Source: Bacteroidota bacterium
Lineage (GTDB): Bacteria; Bacteroidota; Ignavibacteria; Ignavibacteriales; Ignavibacteriaceae
Direction: 5' to 3'
NCBI GenBank assembly: GCA_021815405.1
Contig: JAKAGV010000001.1
Span: forward strand, 1 to 64,000
Length of the DNA stretch: 64,000 nucleotides
Shown here: one piece after another, positions 26,384-36,430 of the stretch
Position numbering within the stretch: position 1 is the first letter of the stretch
Layout of the letters: each line of letters starts with the position of its first letter
Translations under genes and position numbers: made by a program
The notes under the pieces: generated by a model
The model's database searches: none
What the model was told of the DNA's origin: nothing
What the model saw: the letters and a program-made list of their open reading frames with translations, nothing else

Positions 26384-27703
26384 ATGATTGATCTTTCAAC
26401 CGACTGCGGCGGAATAAAATCACTAAATCCATTCTGGCTTGCATCTGCGCCGCCAACTAATTCGGCATATCAAGTCTGCAAAGCATTTGAACAAGGCTGG
26501 GGCGGCGCTGTATGGAAAACAATCGGTGAGCCTGTAATGAACGTCTGCAATCGCTATGGCGGATATGATTATAATGGTCAAAAGCTTATCGGAATAAATA
26601 ATATAGAATTGATAAGCGATAGACCGATAGAAAAAAATCTAAAGGAGATTTCTGAAACAAAGCGATTGTTTCCAAATAATGCTGTAATAGTATCTCTAAT
26701 GGTAGAATCAAAAAAGGAAACCTGGCATGAAATTGTAAAGCGAACAATCGATACAGGATGCGATGGAATAGAATTAAACTACGGCTGTCCGCATGGTATG
26801 AGCGAAAGAGGAATGGGCTCAGCAGTCGGGCAGGTTCCGGAGTACTGTAAGATGATTACTGAGTGGGTTACAGAAGTTTCGACAATACCGGTGCTGGTAA
26901 AATTGACGCCGAATGTAAGCGATATAATTTATCCTGCACGTGCTGCGAAAGCGGCGAAAGCAGATGGAATTTCGCTGATCAATACCATAAACAGCATTAT
27001 CGGAATTGATCTTGATACCTTTCAAATTATGCCAAGTGTTGCCGGAAAAAGCGGACACGGAGGTTATGCAGGCGCTGCAGTTAAACCGATTGCTTTGCAT
27101 CTTGTCTCTCAGGTTGCAAGAGATAAAGAAGTTAATCTGCCGATTTCTGCGATTGGCGGTATTACTAACTGGAAGGATGCAGTTGAATTCATCCTGCTGG
27201 GTGCTTCGAGCGTTCAAGTTTGTACGGCTGTTATGCATTATGGATTTAGAATCGTAAAGGATATGATTGAAGGATTGACAAACTGGATGGAAGAAAAAGG
27301 ATTTTCATCGATTGAAGATTTTAGAGGAAAATCTTTGCCTCAGCTTGATGATTTCGGCAACTTCAATCTTCTGCATAAAACTGTTGCAAGGATAGATCAG
27401 AAAAAATGTATTCACTGCAATTTATGTTATATAGCTTGCGAAGACGGCGCTCATCAATGCATCGACTTAATACCGGTAAACGGACATAATAAAACAGTTG
27501 TTAGGGAGAGTGAATGTGTAGGCTGCTCGCTTTGCTCATTAGTCTGCCCGGTTGAAGAATGTATTTCAATGGTAAGTGTTGATGAAAAATCCGAAAGTAA
27601 GTCGTGGAATGAATTGATGAATGAATATAAAAACGAAAACAAACCACTGACTTGGGATAGCCTTGCAGAATTTCAACACAAGCATGGAATTGAAATTCAT
27701 TAA
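26384..27703 (+). CDS. preA: Catalytic subunit of dihydropyrimidine dehydrogenase
   Basis: A 439-residue FMN barrel enzyme reducing uracil and thymine to the 5,6-dihydro forms. The catalytic cysteine is Cys135 in the loop YGCPHGMSERGMGSAVGQ, matching the mammalian SCPHGMGERGMG loop. The C-terminus (about 335-405) has two 4Fe-4S motifs, CIHCNLCYIAC and CVGCSLCSLVCP, which take electrons from PreT. Length is normal. It has a good ribosome site (AGGAG). Confidence 0.94.
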   Translation: MIDLSTDCGGIKSLNPFWLASAPPTNSAYQVCKAFEQGWGGAVWKTIGEPVMNVCNRYGGYDYNGQKLIGINNIELISDRPIEKNLKEISETKRLFPNNAVIVSLMVESKKETWHEIVKRTIDTGCDGIELNYGCPHGMSERGMGSAVGQVPEYCKMITEWVTEVSTIPVLVKLTPNVSDIIYPARAAKAAKADGISLINTINSIIGIDLDTFQIMPSVAGKSGHGGYAGAAVKPIALHLVSQVARDKEVNLPISAIGGITNWKDAVEFILLGASSVQVCTAVMHYGFRIVKDMIEGLTNWMEEKGFSSIEDFRGKSLPQLDDFGNFNLLHKTVARIDQKKCIHCNLCYIACEDGAHQCIDLIPVNGHNKTVVRESECVGCSLCSLVCPVEECISMVSVDEKSESKSWNELMNEYKNENKPLTWDSLAEFQHKHGIEIH

Positions 27704-27726
27704 AAATAAAATTTATTGGAGACGAT

Positions 27727-29115
27727 ATGTCAACCTTAATTAAAAACGGAAGAATAATTACAGCAGAGCAGGATTACCGTGCCGATATATATATTGAAAA
27801 AGATTTGATCACGACAATCGGCTCGAATCTAAATATGCATGCGGATTCGGTAATCGATGCTAAAGGGAAATATGTTATACCCGGCGGTATAGATGTCCAC
27901 ACTCATCTCGATATGCCGTTCGGTGGGACAACATCCTGCGATGATTTTGAGACGGGAACTCGTGCTGCAGCTTTCGGCGGAACAACTTGCATAGTTGATT
28001 TTGCAACTCAGAGTAAAGGTAGTCGAATGCGAAATGCTCTCGACATCTGGTGGAAAAAAGCGGAAGGTAAAGCAACAATAGACTACGGTCTGCATATGAT
28101 TGTTACGGACCTACCCGAAGCACATCTCGAAGATATGAGCGACATGGTTCGCGAAGGAGTTACCAGCTTTAAATTATTCATGGCATATCCTAATGTTCTA
28201 ATGGCAGATGATGCTACAATATTCCGGGCGATGAGGCATACTGCTAAGACCGGCGCATTGGTCTGCATGCATGCTGAAAACGGAAGCGTTATTGATCTGA
28301 TTGTTCAGCAGGCATTGGCAGAAGGAAAGACAGCGCCGATATTTCATGCTTTAACTCGTCCAACGACTGCGGAAGCTGAAGCAGTAAACAGATCGATTGC
28401 ACTTGCGGAGATGGCGGGCGCCCCGGTTTATATAGTTCATCTTTCGTGCAATGATGCGCTTGAAAAAGTAGCTGAAGCAAGAGATAAAGGCTTACCTGTT
28501 TATGCAGAAACATGTCCGCAATATCTTTTCCTTTCACTTGATGATATGAATAAACCCGGATTTGAAGACGCAAAAGTTGTTTTCACTCCGCCGCTGAGAG
28601 AAAAATGGAACCATGAAAAATTATGGTCAGGTTTGAAAAAAAATACATTACAGGTTGTTTCAACTGATCATTGCCCTTTCTGTTTTAAAGAGCAGAAAGA
28701 GTTAGGCAAAAATAATTTTACAAAAATCCCGAATGGAGGTCCCGGTATAGAACATAGACTTCAATTAATGTTCGACGGAGGCGTGAGGCAGGGAAGAATT
28801 TCCTTGAACCGCTGGGTGGAATTAACTTCCACAACGCCGGCAAAAATGTTCGGGCTTTATCCAAGGAAGGGAACAATTGCGGTTGGTTCTGATGCAGATA
28901 TTGTTATATGGGATCCGGAAAAAGATTATACTATTTCAGTCAAGACACATCACATGGCTGTAGATTATTCAATGTTTGAAGGAAGAAAAGTCAAAGGGAA
29001 TATCGACACGGTTTTTTCACGCGGAGAAAAAATAATTCAGAACGATAGATTTTTAAGTAAAGCCGGCAGAGGAAATTTCGTTAAGCGCGATACATATGCC
29101 GGCGCCTGGAAATAG
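27727..29115 (+). CDS. hydA: Dihydropyrimidinase
   Basis: A 462-residue amidohydrolase that opens dihydrouracil or dihydrothymine to N-carbamoyl-beta-amino acids. The metal-binding HxH is in GIDVHTHLDMPFGG (about 55-68), the carbamylated lysine is Lys149 in SFKLFMAYP, and further ligands lie in MHAENG, VHLSCNDAL and STDHCPF. Length is normal. It follows preA by 23 bases. In the operon it acts between PreTA and beta-ureidopropionase. Confidence 0.94.
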   Translation: MSTLIKNGRIITAEQDYRADIYIEKDLITTIGSNLNMHADSVIDAKGKYVIPGGIDVHTHLDMPFGGTTSCDDFETGTRAAAFGGTTCIVDFATQSKGSRMRNALDIWWKKAEGKATIDYGLHMIVTDLPEAHLEDMSDMVREGVTSFKLFMAYPNVLMADDATIFRAMRHTAKTGALVCMHAENGSVIDLIVQQALAEGKTAPIFHALTRPTTAEAEAVNRSIALAEMAGAPVYIVHLSCNDALEKVAEARDKGLPVYAETCPQYLFLSLDDMNKPGFEDAKVVFTPPLREKWNHEKLWSGLKKNTLQVVSTDHCPFCFKEQKELGKNNFTKIPNGGPGIEHRLQLMFDGGVRQGRISLNRWVELTSTTPAKMFGLYPRKGTIAVGSDADIVIWDPEKDYTISVKTHHMAVDYSMFEGRKVKGNIDTVFSRGEKIIQNDRFLSKAGRGNFVKRDTYAGAWK

Positions 29116-29258
29116 AAAGTAGCATAGACATATATTCGTCAAAGTGAAGTTTGATTGCATGTCAGCAGAATTTTTCATGCATTCATACCGTTATGCTATT
29201 TTAAGTTCATCAAGTTTGATTTTAATAATAGTTAAATAATAATTATCAAGGGATAGTT

Positions 29259-30716
29259 ATGTCTTTAATTTTCAGTTCCAAACTTATTGAAACAAATCTG
29301 GATGAACTTGACGAAAACATTTTGGGAAACAAGGACCTTGCGCCTACCAAAGTTACAGATAGAACTTGGGATACTTATCATATCGCAGCATTGTGGATAG
29401 GCATGAGTGTTTGTATTCCAACTTACATGCTTGCAAGCGGGTTAATAGCGGGCGGCATGAATTGGTGGCAGGCAATTTTTACTATCGCGCTCGGTAATAT
29501 AATTGTCCTTATTCCGATGATACTCAATGCCCATGCCGGGACAAAGTATGGCATACCATTCCCGATACTTGCAAGAGCGCCTTTCGGAATTTTGGGATCT
29601 AATGTCCCTGCTTTGCTAAGAGCGATTGTGGCTTGCGGTTGGTTCGGTATTCAAACATGGATTGGAGGGCAGGCGATTAACTCGCTTATTTCAATTTTAC
29701 TCCCCTCATGGCAAGCTTATTCATGGGGACCAGCTGTGGGATTTTTATTATTCTGGGGAATGAACATTTATTTTATTATTAATGGAGTGGAATCGATCAA
29801 ATGGCTTGAATCTTACAGCGCTCCATTTTTGATAGTAATGGGATTAGTTTTACTTTGGTGGGCTTATGAAAGAGGCGGCGGCTTCGGTCCGATATTAAGC
29901 CAGCCGAGTAAGTTTCAAACAACCGGCGAGTTCTGGAAATTTTTTATTCCGTCTTTAACCGGTATGATAGGTTATTGGGCAACATTATCATTGAACATTC
30001 CAGATTTTTCAAGATATTCAAAAAGCCAGAAGACACAGATGCTTGGTCAAGCATTCGGGCTTCCGCCGACTATGACTTTGTTCTCTTTCATCGGAGTTGC
30101 GGTTACATCTGCAACGATAATTATTTTCGGTAAAGCTATCTGGAATCCGGTAGAGCTGCTTTCAAAATTTCATAGTCCGATTATAATTATGCTTTCGCTT
30201 ATCGCTTTGATAGTTGCAACCCTAACAACAAACATAGCAGCTAATATAGTTTCGCCGGCAAATGATTTTTCAAATTTGTTCCCGAAGAAAATAAATTTTG
30301 TCAGAGGGGGCTTGATAACTGCAGTAATCGGGATAATAATTCAGCCGTGGAAACTTCTCTCAGATTACAGTGCTTATATATTCGGATGGCTTGTAGGCTA
30401 TTCAAGCTTTCTCGGACCGATCGCAGGAATATTAATCTGCGATTATTATTTAGTTCGCAGAGCTAATCTAATTACTAAAGATTTATATTGCCGCGGCGGC
30501 AGTTACGAATATAAGAACGGATTCAATTTAAAGGCGATAGCAGCTCTTGCAGGAGGGATCTTTTTAGCTTTAATTGGTTTGGTCGTTCCTTCACTAAGCT
30601 TCCTTTATGATTATGCATGGTTCGTCGGATTTTTCATATCGTTTACCATTTATTATTTTATAATGGAAAAGCCCGAAGCTGCGGTTACACCTTCTTTTGA
30701 AACTGAAGAAGCCTAA
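29259..30716 (+). CDS. NCS1 family nucleobase permease
   Basis: A 485-residue membrane protein with about 12 helices. The N-terminal DLAPTKVTDRTWDTYHIAAL and WIGGQAINSL are typical of nucleobase-cation-symporter-1 proteins carrying uracil, cytosine, allantoin or hydantoin. As the last gene of the pyrimidine operon it most probably imports uracil or thymine; hydantoin cannot be excluded. The 143-base gap from hydA is larger than the others, so it may have an additional promoter. Confidence 0.9.
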   Translation: MSLIFSSKLIETNLDELDENILGNKDLAPTKVTDRTWDTYHIAALWIGMSVCIPTYMLASGLIAGGMNWWQAIFTIALGNIIVLIPMILNAHAGTKYGIPFPILARAPFGILGSNVPALLRAIVACGWFGIQTWIGGQAINSLISILLPSWQAYSWGPAVGFLLFWGMNIYFIINGVESIKWLESYSAPFLIVMGLVLLWWAYERGGGFGPILSQPSKFQTTGEFWKFFIPSLTGMIGYWATLSLNIPDFSRYSKSQKTQMLGQAFGLPPTMTLFSFIGVAVTSATIIIFGKAIWNPVELLSKFHSPIIIMLSLIALIVATLTTNIAANIVSPANDFSNLFPKKINFVRGGLITAVIGIIIQPWKLLSDYSAYIFGWLVGYSSFLGPIAGILICDYYLVRRANLITKDLYCRGGSYEYKNGFNLKAIAALAGGIFLALIGLVVPSLSFLYDYAWFVGFFISFTIYYFIMEKPEAAVTPSFETEEA

Positions 30717-30812
30717 AAGCAAAACACCGTAGTATAAAGGCATGGCTGAATGAAATATTAAAACAGGTTTATCTAAATTTTTCTTGTAAACGTACAATCA
30801 TGCGGATACATT

Positions 30813-31454
30813 CTATTCCAACTGAGATCTAAATTCTTCAAAATTTTTCTTTAATTCTTCAAGATCATTTTTTAATGATTCGACCTGTCCTTCAAGCTTT
30901 TGAATTCTCTCCGTGTCTGAAATTGGTATTCCCTCTTGATTATCCTCTTTGATTAATTCGGGCTCGCCGGAAAGAAGATGGGCGTAACGAGATTCTTTAG
31001 TTCCAGGCTGCCGGGGAAGCTTTATAGCAAGAGGATTTTCTCTCCCCACTAATTTATCAATTGTATCAATTACTTGATTAAGAGATTCGAACTTAAACAT
31101 GCGGCTTGCACGGCTGTTTAGTTCGCCGGGAGTTTGAGCACCGCGATTCATTAGTTCGCACAACACAGCAGTTTCTTCGGGAGAAAGATTTAATGCTTCA
31201 GTAAAAACTTGTCTATATTTCGGGACCCTCATATCGCTGCCAGTTACACGGCTTACTAAAGATTTTTCGCGAAGACGCTCAATTGTTTTCTCAATCAAGT
31301 TTTCGTCAAATGAAACTACCGGATTACGATTCGACTTCTGGTTGCATGCGTTCTTCAATGCATTAAGCGTTAGAGGATAATATTCCGGTGTTGTTAATTC
31401 TTTTTCAATTAATGAACCGATTATCCGGGTTTCTTCAAAAGTTAAATTGTTCAT
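30813..31454 (-). CDS. YceH family protein (DUF480)
   Basis: A 213-residue protein with tandem winged-helix-like modules: LTFEETRIIGSLIEKELTTP, then YPLTLNALKNACNQKSNRNP, then LCELMNRGAQTPGELNSRAS. A C-terminal coiled coil (about 180-213) follows. YceH proteins are widespread and of unknown molecular role. Convergent with the permease gene. Confidence 0.9.
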   Translation of the reverse strand: MNNLTFEETRIIGSLIEKELTTPEYYPLTLNALKNACNQKSNRNPVVSFDENLIEKTIERLREKSLVSRVTGSDMRVPKYRQVFTEALNLSPEETAVLCELMNRGAQTPGELNSRASRMFKFESLNQVIDTIDKLVGRENPLAIKLPRQPGTKESRYAHLLSGEPELIKEDNQEGIPISDTERIQKLEGQVESLKNDLEELKKNFEEFRSQLE

Positions 31455-31534
31455 CTGGGTTATTCATTACAATTATTGAAAAATTAAATATTTCACGACT
31501 AAATTACATTAGATTATAAATAAGAGAAAAGAAA

Positions 31535-31800
31535 ATGACATCCAATGCATCGGAAACAGTTAAAAATCTTTACTATGCAAATGTAATCTTTGAACTTCAT
31601 CAAACAAAGGATAAGATAAGTCTGTTTGAAAAAAATATAATATAGATTTTGCCTCGTTTGAAAATGAAGTTAAAACAAAGCAATCGGAAGAATTCGAAAT
31701 GTGGGATAACTATATGGAATGGAATGGTTCCCAAAACTCCTATCAATTACTTCTGAGACAGAAGAAAGATATCAAAGATGGAAATATTAAAATTACTTGA
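31535..31800 (+). pseudogene. Remnant of a small antitoxin-like gene with a 1-base deletion
   Basis: The frame starts MTSNASETVKNLYYANVIFE and reaches LFEKN before stopping at 31643-31645. One extra A in the run of seven As at 31629-31635 would continue it as KKYNIDFASFENEVK and onward to DGNIKIT and a stop at 31798-31800. The order, size and overlap with the next remnant fit the antitoxin partner of a TumE-type toxin. A homopolymer deletion could also be a sequencing error, but the next gene is damaged too. Confidence 0.6.
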
Positions 31801-31990
31801 TATATCCGATATCATTGGCAAAGTAAAAACGGGAAATTATTAATACGATGGGACAATGAGCCACATTATAAAAAATCCCTCATCATAAACAAGAAAATGA
31901 TCAAGTCCTGACAAGCTATGAAATAGTATTTAAAGATATTTTAGAATACATAAAGGGAAAAAATTTCTGACAAAATTTAATATGCATTAA
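31778..31990 (+). pseudogene. Remnant of a TumE-family toxin
   Basis: A start MEILKLLDISDI at 31778 overlaps the antitoxin remnant. In another frame YIRYHWQSKNGKLLIRWDNE follows with PHYKK, the TumE (DUF6516) signature, and in a third frame PHHKQENDQVLTSYEIVFKD with ILEYI. At least two frame changes and a missing central segment (about 30 residues by comparison with the family's usual layout) are needed to join them. Clearly dead. Confidence 0.72.
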
Positions 31991-32103
31991 GAAATCATTT
32001 TGCCTTTTTATCAATCTATTCGTGGTCAAATTAGGTTATTTCCTTTCTAGCAATTTCATTTATTCATATTTTTGAAGCAAAGCTAAAAATTTGAGATTCA
32101 CAA

Positions 32104-33792
32104 ATGCGTTTAAGTAAATCTTTTATTCCAACATTAAAAGAAGTGCCGAATGATGCGGTTGTAAAAAGCCATATCTTGATGCTTAGAGCCGGTATGATCA
32201 GGATGGTTTCTGCAGGAATTTATTCTTTTCTTCCGCTAGGGTATAGAGTAATTAGAAAAATTACCGACATAATTAGAGAAGAGATGAATGCGATCGGCGG
32301 ACAGGAGTTTCATCTACCTGCATTAAATCCACGCGAAATATGGGAAGAAACTAACCGTGTAGAGTCATTTGGAGATATATTATTCCACGTGAAGAACCGG
32401 GATTATGTTTTAGCTCCGACACATGAAGAGATAATGACTTACCACGCGCGCAATGTTTTGAAATCTTATAAGGACCTTCCGCAAATCTGGTACCAGATAC
32501 AAACTAAATTTAGAAATGAAGCACGTCCTAGAAGCGGCGTAATTCGCGGAAGACAATTTTTAATGAAGGACTCTTACACGTTTGACGCAACTTGGGAACA
32601 GCTTGATTACGCATACGGACTTCATGATAAAGCATACAGAAAAATTTTTAACAAATGCGATTTAAAATATTTTGTTGTAGGTGCCTCCAGCGGCGCGATG
32701 GGAGGAACCGGATCAGAGGAGTTTATGGTTAAATCAGATGCCGGCGAAGATACAGTAGCTTACTGCGAACACTGCGGCTATGCGGCAAATGTTGAAGTTG
32801 CCGTTTCTAAGATTGAAGGAAAAAAGAGAGAAAGTAAAAGTGAAGAGCTAAAAGAAATTTCTACACCAAGTGTAAAATCTATTGATGAACTTTGTACATT
32901 CTTAAAGATTGGTGAAACGCAATGCGCAAAGTCGAGAGTTTATATTCATGACGGTAAAGCAGTTTTAATTTTGATGCTTGGTAATGATGAAGTTAATGAG
33001 ATGAAGCTTCAAAAAGTTCTGGGTGGCACTATTCGTCCTGCACATCCTGATGAACTAAAAGAAATGACAGGTGCGGATGCAGGCTCAATCGGCCCAATCG
33101 GATTTAAGGGAAGAATAATTGCCGACTTAAAATTAAAAGATTCGAATAATCTTTTTAGTGGCGCAAATAAAAATGATTTTCACATTGGAGGAATCGATTT
33201 GCAGCGCGATGTAAAAAATATTGAGTACGAAGACTTCCGGATTGTTAAATCTGGCGAACTCTGTGCTAAGTGCGAAAAACCTCTTGAAGTGTTTACTGCT
33301 ATAGAGCTTGGACATATCTTTAAGCTTGGTACAAAATATTCCGAATCAATGAAAGCAATGTTTCTTGATGAGAACGGTAAAGAGAACCCGCTGATAATGG
33401 GAAGTTACGGGATAGGTGTTGAGCGTGTAATGGCATGTTACATTGAGCAGCATCATGATGAAAAAGGAATGATCTGGGATAAAACGCTGGCTCCTTTCCA
33501 TGTTCACTTAATTGCGTTGAACATGCGTAAGCAGGATATTGTTGATGCGTGCGGTAAAATTTACGATGAATTGAGCCAAGTCGGTATAGAAGTATTATAC
33601 GACGACAGACTTGATGCTCAAGCAGGATTTAAATTTAATGACGCAGATCTGCTTGGTATGCCTTTGCAGATAATTGTAGGAGAAAAGAAACTGAGAGAAA
33701 ATAAAGTTGAGGTAAAAGTTCGTAAATCAGGAGAAAGGTTTGATATCATACTAGATGATCTAACAATTAAAGTTAAAGAATTGTTAGCGTAA
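32104..33792 (+). CDS. proS: Proline--tRNA ligase
   Basis: A 562-residue class II synthetase of the bacterial type. Motif 2 is RNEARPRSGVIRGRQF (about 137-152), motif 3 is GSYGIGVERVMA (about 435-446), and between them lies the YbaK-like insertion domain (about 225-400, with GADAGSIGPIGF) that edits mischarged alanine. The C-terminal anticodon-binding domain follows (about 460-562). Length is normal. Confidence 0.96.
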   Translation: MRLSKSFIPTLKEVPNDAVVKSHILMLRAGMIRMVSAGIYSFLPLGYRVIRKITDIIREEMNAIGGQEFHLPALNPREIWEETNRVESFGDILFHVKNRDYVLAPTHEEIMTYHARNVLKSYKDLPQIWYQIQTKFRNEARPRSGVIRGRQFLMKDSYTFDATWEQLDYAYGLHDKAYRKIFNKCDLKYFVVGASSGAMGGTGSEEFMVKSDAGEDTVAYCEHCGYAANVEVAVSKIEGKKRESKSEELKEISTPSVKSIDELCTFLKIGETQCAKSRVYIHDGKAVLILMLGNDEVNEMKLQKVLGGTIRPAHPDELKEMTGADAGSIGPIGFKGRIIADLKLKDSNNLFSGANKNDFHIGGIDLQRDVKNIEYEDFRIVKSGELCAKCEKPLEVFTAIELGHIFKLGTKYSESMKAMFLDENGKENPLIMGSYGIGVERVMACYIEQHHDEKGMIWDKTLAPFHVHLIALNMRKQDIVDACGKIYDELSQVGIEVLYDDRLDAQAGFKFNDADLLGMPLQIIVGEKKLRENKVEVKVRKSGERFDIILDDLTIKVKELLA

Positions 33793-33859
33793 TCATTTAT
33801 TCGGAACTGTAACTGTTTTAATCGAGTGAAATTTTATAAACAAATTAGATGATTCTACT

Positions 33860-34711
33860 TTATACCGGATCGATATGGACAAATACTTTATTTATTTCCG
33901 GTAAATTGTAAACAACCTCCTGAACTTTTTTACCGATGTTGTGAGACTTTTCAGTAGAAGTTTCTTTTGCAACGTCGATATGGATTTCGATATGGAACTT
34001 GTTCCCAACATAATGCGATTTAAGTTCATTTATACCGAGCACGCCGTCAACTTTCAAAGTAACATTTGCAATTTCCAGAATTAAATTTTCATCTGCAGCT
34101 TTACCCATCAGGTAATCAATATTTTCTTTTGCAATCTGGTAGCCGGAGCGGAAAATAAAAAGCGCAATAAGTATTCCGGCAATTCCATCTAAATAACGGA
34201 AGCCAAGCTGTACGCCAACTATTCCAACAATAGAGAGCGAAGATGCAAGTACATCATTTAAGCTGTCAACTGCACCTGCTTTCAATGCCGGGCTTTTGAA
34301 TTCCTTGCCAACCGAAGATTGATACCGGGTTAAAATTAATTTTGTAATTATTGTGGTAATTAAAATTATATATACTGGTGTAGTAATATTGGTTGGATAA
34401 GGTGTAAGAATTCTATTTACGGAAGCTTCAATCAGATTTATTCCGACAACGGCGGTGAACAAAGCTACAAGAAAAACTGCAAGCGGCTGTGCGGCATTAT
34501 GCCCGAACTGATGATCTTCGTCCGGCTTCTTTAATGACAGTCTTACGCTATACATTATAGCGCCGGAAGAAACAATGTCGGTCAGCGAATTGATTGCATC
34601 GGAAATAACGGCAATTGAGTTAGACATTATTCCCGCTGCGGCTTTTATGATAAATAAGAAAATATTTACAGCCAGAGAAAGATTAGTTGCTCTTTTTAAG
34701 ATTTTTACCAT
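33860..34711 (-). CDS. Cation diffusion facilitator family transporter
   Basis: A 283-residue protein with about six membrane helices (to about 200) and a cytoplasmic C-terminal domain. The metal-site aspartates lie in ISDAINSLTDIV (about 37-45) and AVDSLNDVLAS (about 146-156). Both have an Asp-Asn pair instead of the His-Asp of zinc-selective members, which suggests iron or manganese transport; this is inference. Transcribed divergently from the histidine kinase gene. Confidence 0.92.
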   Translation of the reverse strand: MVKILKRATNLSLAVNIFLFIIKAAAGIMSNSIAVISDAINSLTDIVSSGAIMYSVRLSLKKPDEDHQFGHNAAQPLAVFLVALFTAVVGINLIEASVNRILTPYPTNITTPVYIILITTIITKLILTRYQSSVGKEFKSPALKAGAVDSLNDVLASSLSIVGIVGVQLGFRYLDGIAGILIALFIFRSGYQIAKENIDYLMGKAADENLILEIANVTLKVDGVLGINELKSHYVGNKFHIEIHIDVAKETSTEKSHNIGKKVQEVVYNLPEINKVFVHIDPV

Positions 34712-34789
34712 ACTTGTTCATTGGAAGTCCGGCGGTAAAAATAAGGATATTTTTATATATTTAAATTGATTATTCTATATAAAAATTAA

Positions 34790-36412
34790 ATGATTGAAGT
34801 CTTACAAAATACTCTGGAAATAATCGGAAAATTATCCAACAGTTCAGCCGGGTACATTCTGATTCTAAATCCTGCGATAAAGAAAATAATGACTTCATTT
34901 GGTAAAAAAGAGGATATTCTGGATTTGGAAGCTTTATCATTTACCCAAAACAATAATGATATAGTTTATTCCGAAACAATTGTAAAGAAGGTTTTTTCTG
35001 CAAAGAAGTTTTTAAGTTCACATTCATGGAATTCGGTTTTTGTAAAGAACCTTGCCGCATCTTCAGACACCGGGGGAAATTATTTCCTAGTATTATTTTC
35101 AAGCGTTAAGGGAAATTTCTCTAAGGGAATTCAAACAACCATTTATCCATTACTGGATATTCTTATTGAACAAATTAATAAATTTGATAAGCTCCCAAAA
35201 CCCGAAACCGGAAAAGTTAATAATGGCAGCAGCAGTGCAACAGCAATTTTAATAGACAAATGCAGCGAATTGCTGGAGTCATTATTCGAAGCTTCGGAAG
35301 ATTTGATATTCTTTCTTGATAAAGACGGCTGTTTGGTTAAGGTAAATGAATACGGAGCGGCTTGCCTTGATTACTTGCAAAGTGAATTGCAAAGTATTCA
35401 TTTGATTGAACTTGTTACGACAAGTAACAAGCATTCTTTTGCGAAATCATTTCGTGAAATTCTTGAAGAAAATAAGCTGGTAACATTCGAAACAACATTG
35501 TTAAGCAAGTTTGGGAATGAAATTATTTTTCAAATAACCTGTAAACCGGTATATGAAGATGGAAAAATTTTAGGTGTTGCCGGAATCGGTAAGAATATTA
35601 CTTCCTTACGTAATTATGAAGAAAAGATAAATGATTTCAATTTGAAATTGATAGAGGCAAATAGAATTATTTCACTTGAGCGCCAGAGGTCAAACCGGCA
35701 TAAAGCAATTTTAGCTGAGCTGAACAAAATGAAGAGCGAGTTTATCTCGAACATATCACATGAGCTCCGAACACCGCTCGCTTCAATAATTGGTTTTTCG
35801 GAAACCATTTCATCTGATCCAAATATGCCTGCAGAAATGAAGCAAGAGTTCAACGAAATTATTCTTAACGAAGGAAAGCGTCTTGCAAAGCTGATAAATG
35901 ATATACTTGATCTTTCCAAGATTGAAGGAGGGCATATTGAACTTGCTAAAAGTAATTTTGATGTTTCGGCTCTGTTAATGGAAGCGATAGAAACTAACAG
36001 AAAGATTATGGAGGCAAAGGATATTCACTTAACCACTGAGATTCCTGCCGAACCCGTAATGCTAAATGCAGATAAAGAAAAAATATTCCGCGCTTTTTCC
36101 AGCTTGATAAACAATGCTGTTAAGTTTAACCACCCTAAAGGAAGAATAACCATTACAGCACAAAGTCTTTACAAAGAGTTTGAAGTTACTATCAGCGATA
36201 CAGGAATCGGCATTCCGGAAAGAGATCTTCCATATATATTTCAGAAATTTTATCGTGTAAGCCGCCCCGGGAGTGATATTCCGGGGACAGGCTTAGGCTT
36301 GGTTTTTGTGAAACAAATTGTAGATTTGCATAAAGGATTTTTATCAATACATAGTGAATTAAACAAAGGAACAACCATTTTACTTAAATTACCGAAAGAA
36401 TTGAGAGTTTAA
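34790..36412 (+). CDS. PAS-domain sensor histidine kinase
   Basis: A 540-residue soluble kinase without membrane helices: a poorly recognised N-terminal part (1-150, perhaps GAF-like), a PAS domain (about 160-280), a HisKA domain with phospho-acceptor His324 in ISHELRTPLAS, and a HATPase domain with N box NNAVKFN, G1 DTGIGIP and G2 GTGLGL (about 430-535). It ends 18 bases before the sigma-54 response regulator and is its probable kinase. The lack of a membrane segment suggests a cytoplasmic signal. Confidence 0.93.
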   Translation: MIEVLQNTLEIIGKLSNSSAGYILILNPAIKKIMTSFGKKEDILDLEALSFTQNNNDIVYSETIVKKVFSAKKFLSSHSWNSVFVKNLAASSDTGGNYFLVLFSSVKGNFSKGIQTTIYPLLDILIEQINKFDKLPKPETGKVNNGSSSATAILIDKCSELLESLFEASEDLIFFLDKDGCLVKVNEYGAACLDYLQSELQSIHLIELVTTSNKHSFAKSFREILEENKLVTFETTLLSKFGNEIIFQITCKPVYEDGKILGVAGIGKNITSLRNYEEKINDFNLKLIEANRIISLERQRSNRHKAILAELNKMKSEFISNISHELRTPLASIIGFSETISSDPNMPAEMKQEFNEIILNEGKRLAKLINDILDLSKIEGGHIELAKSNFDVSALLMEAIETNRKIMEAKDIHLTTEIPAEPVMLNADKEKIFRAFSSLINNAVKFNHPKGRITITAQSLYKEFEVTISDTGIGIPERDLPYIFQKFYRVSRPGSDIPGTGLGLVFVKQIVDLHKGFLSIHSELNKGTTILLKLPKELRV

Positions 36413-36430
36413 CAATGATTGAGGGATACA

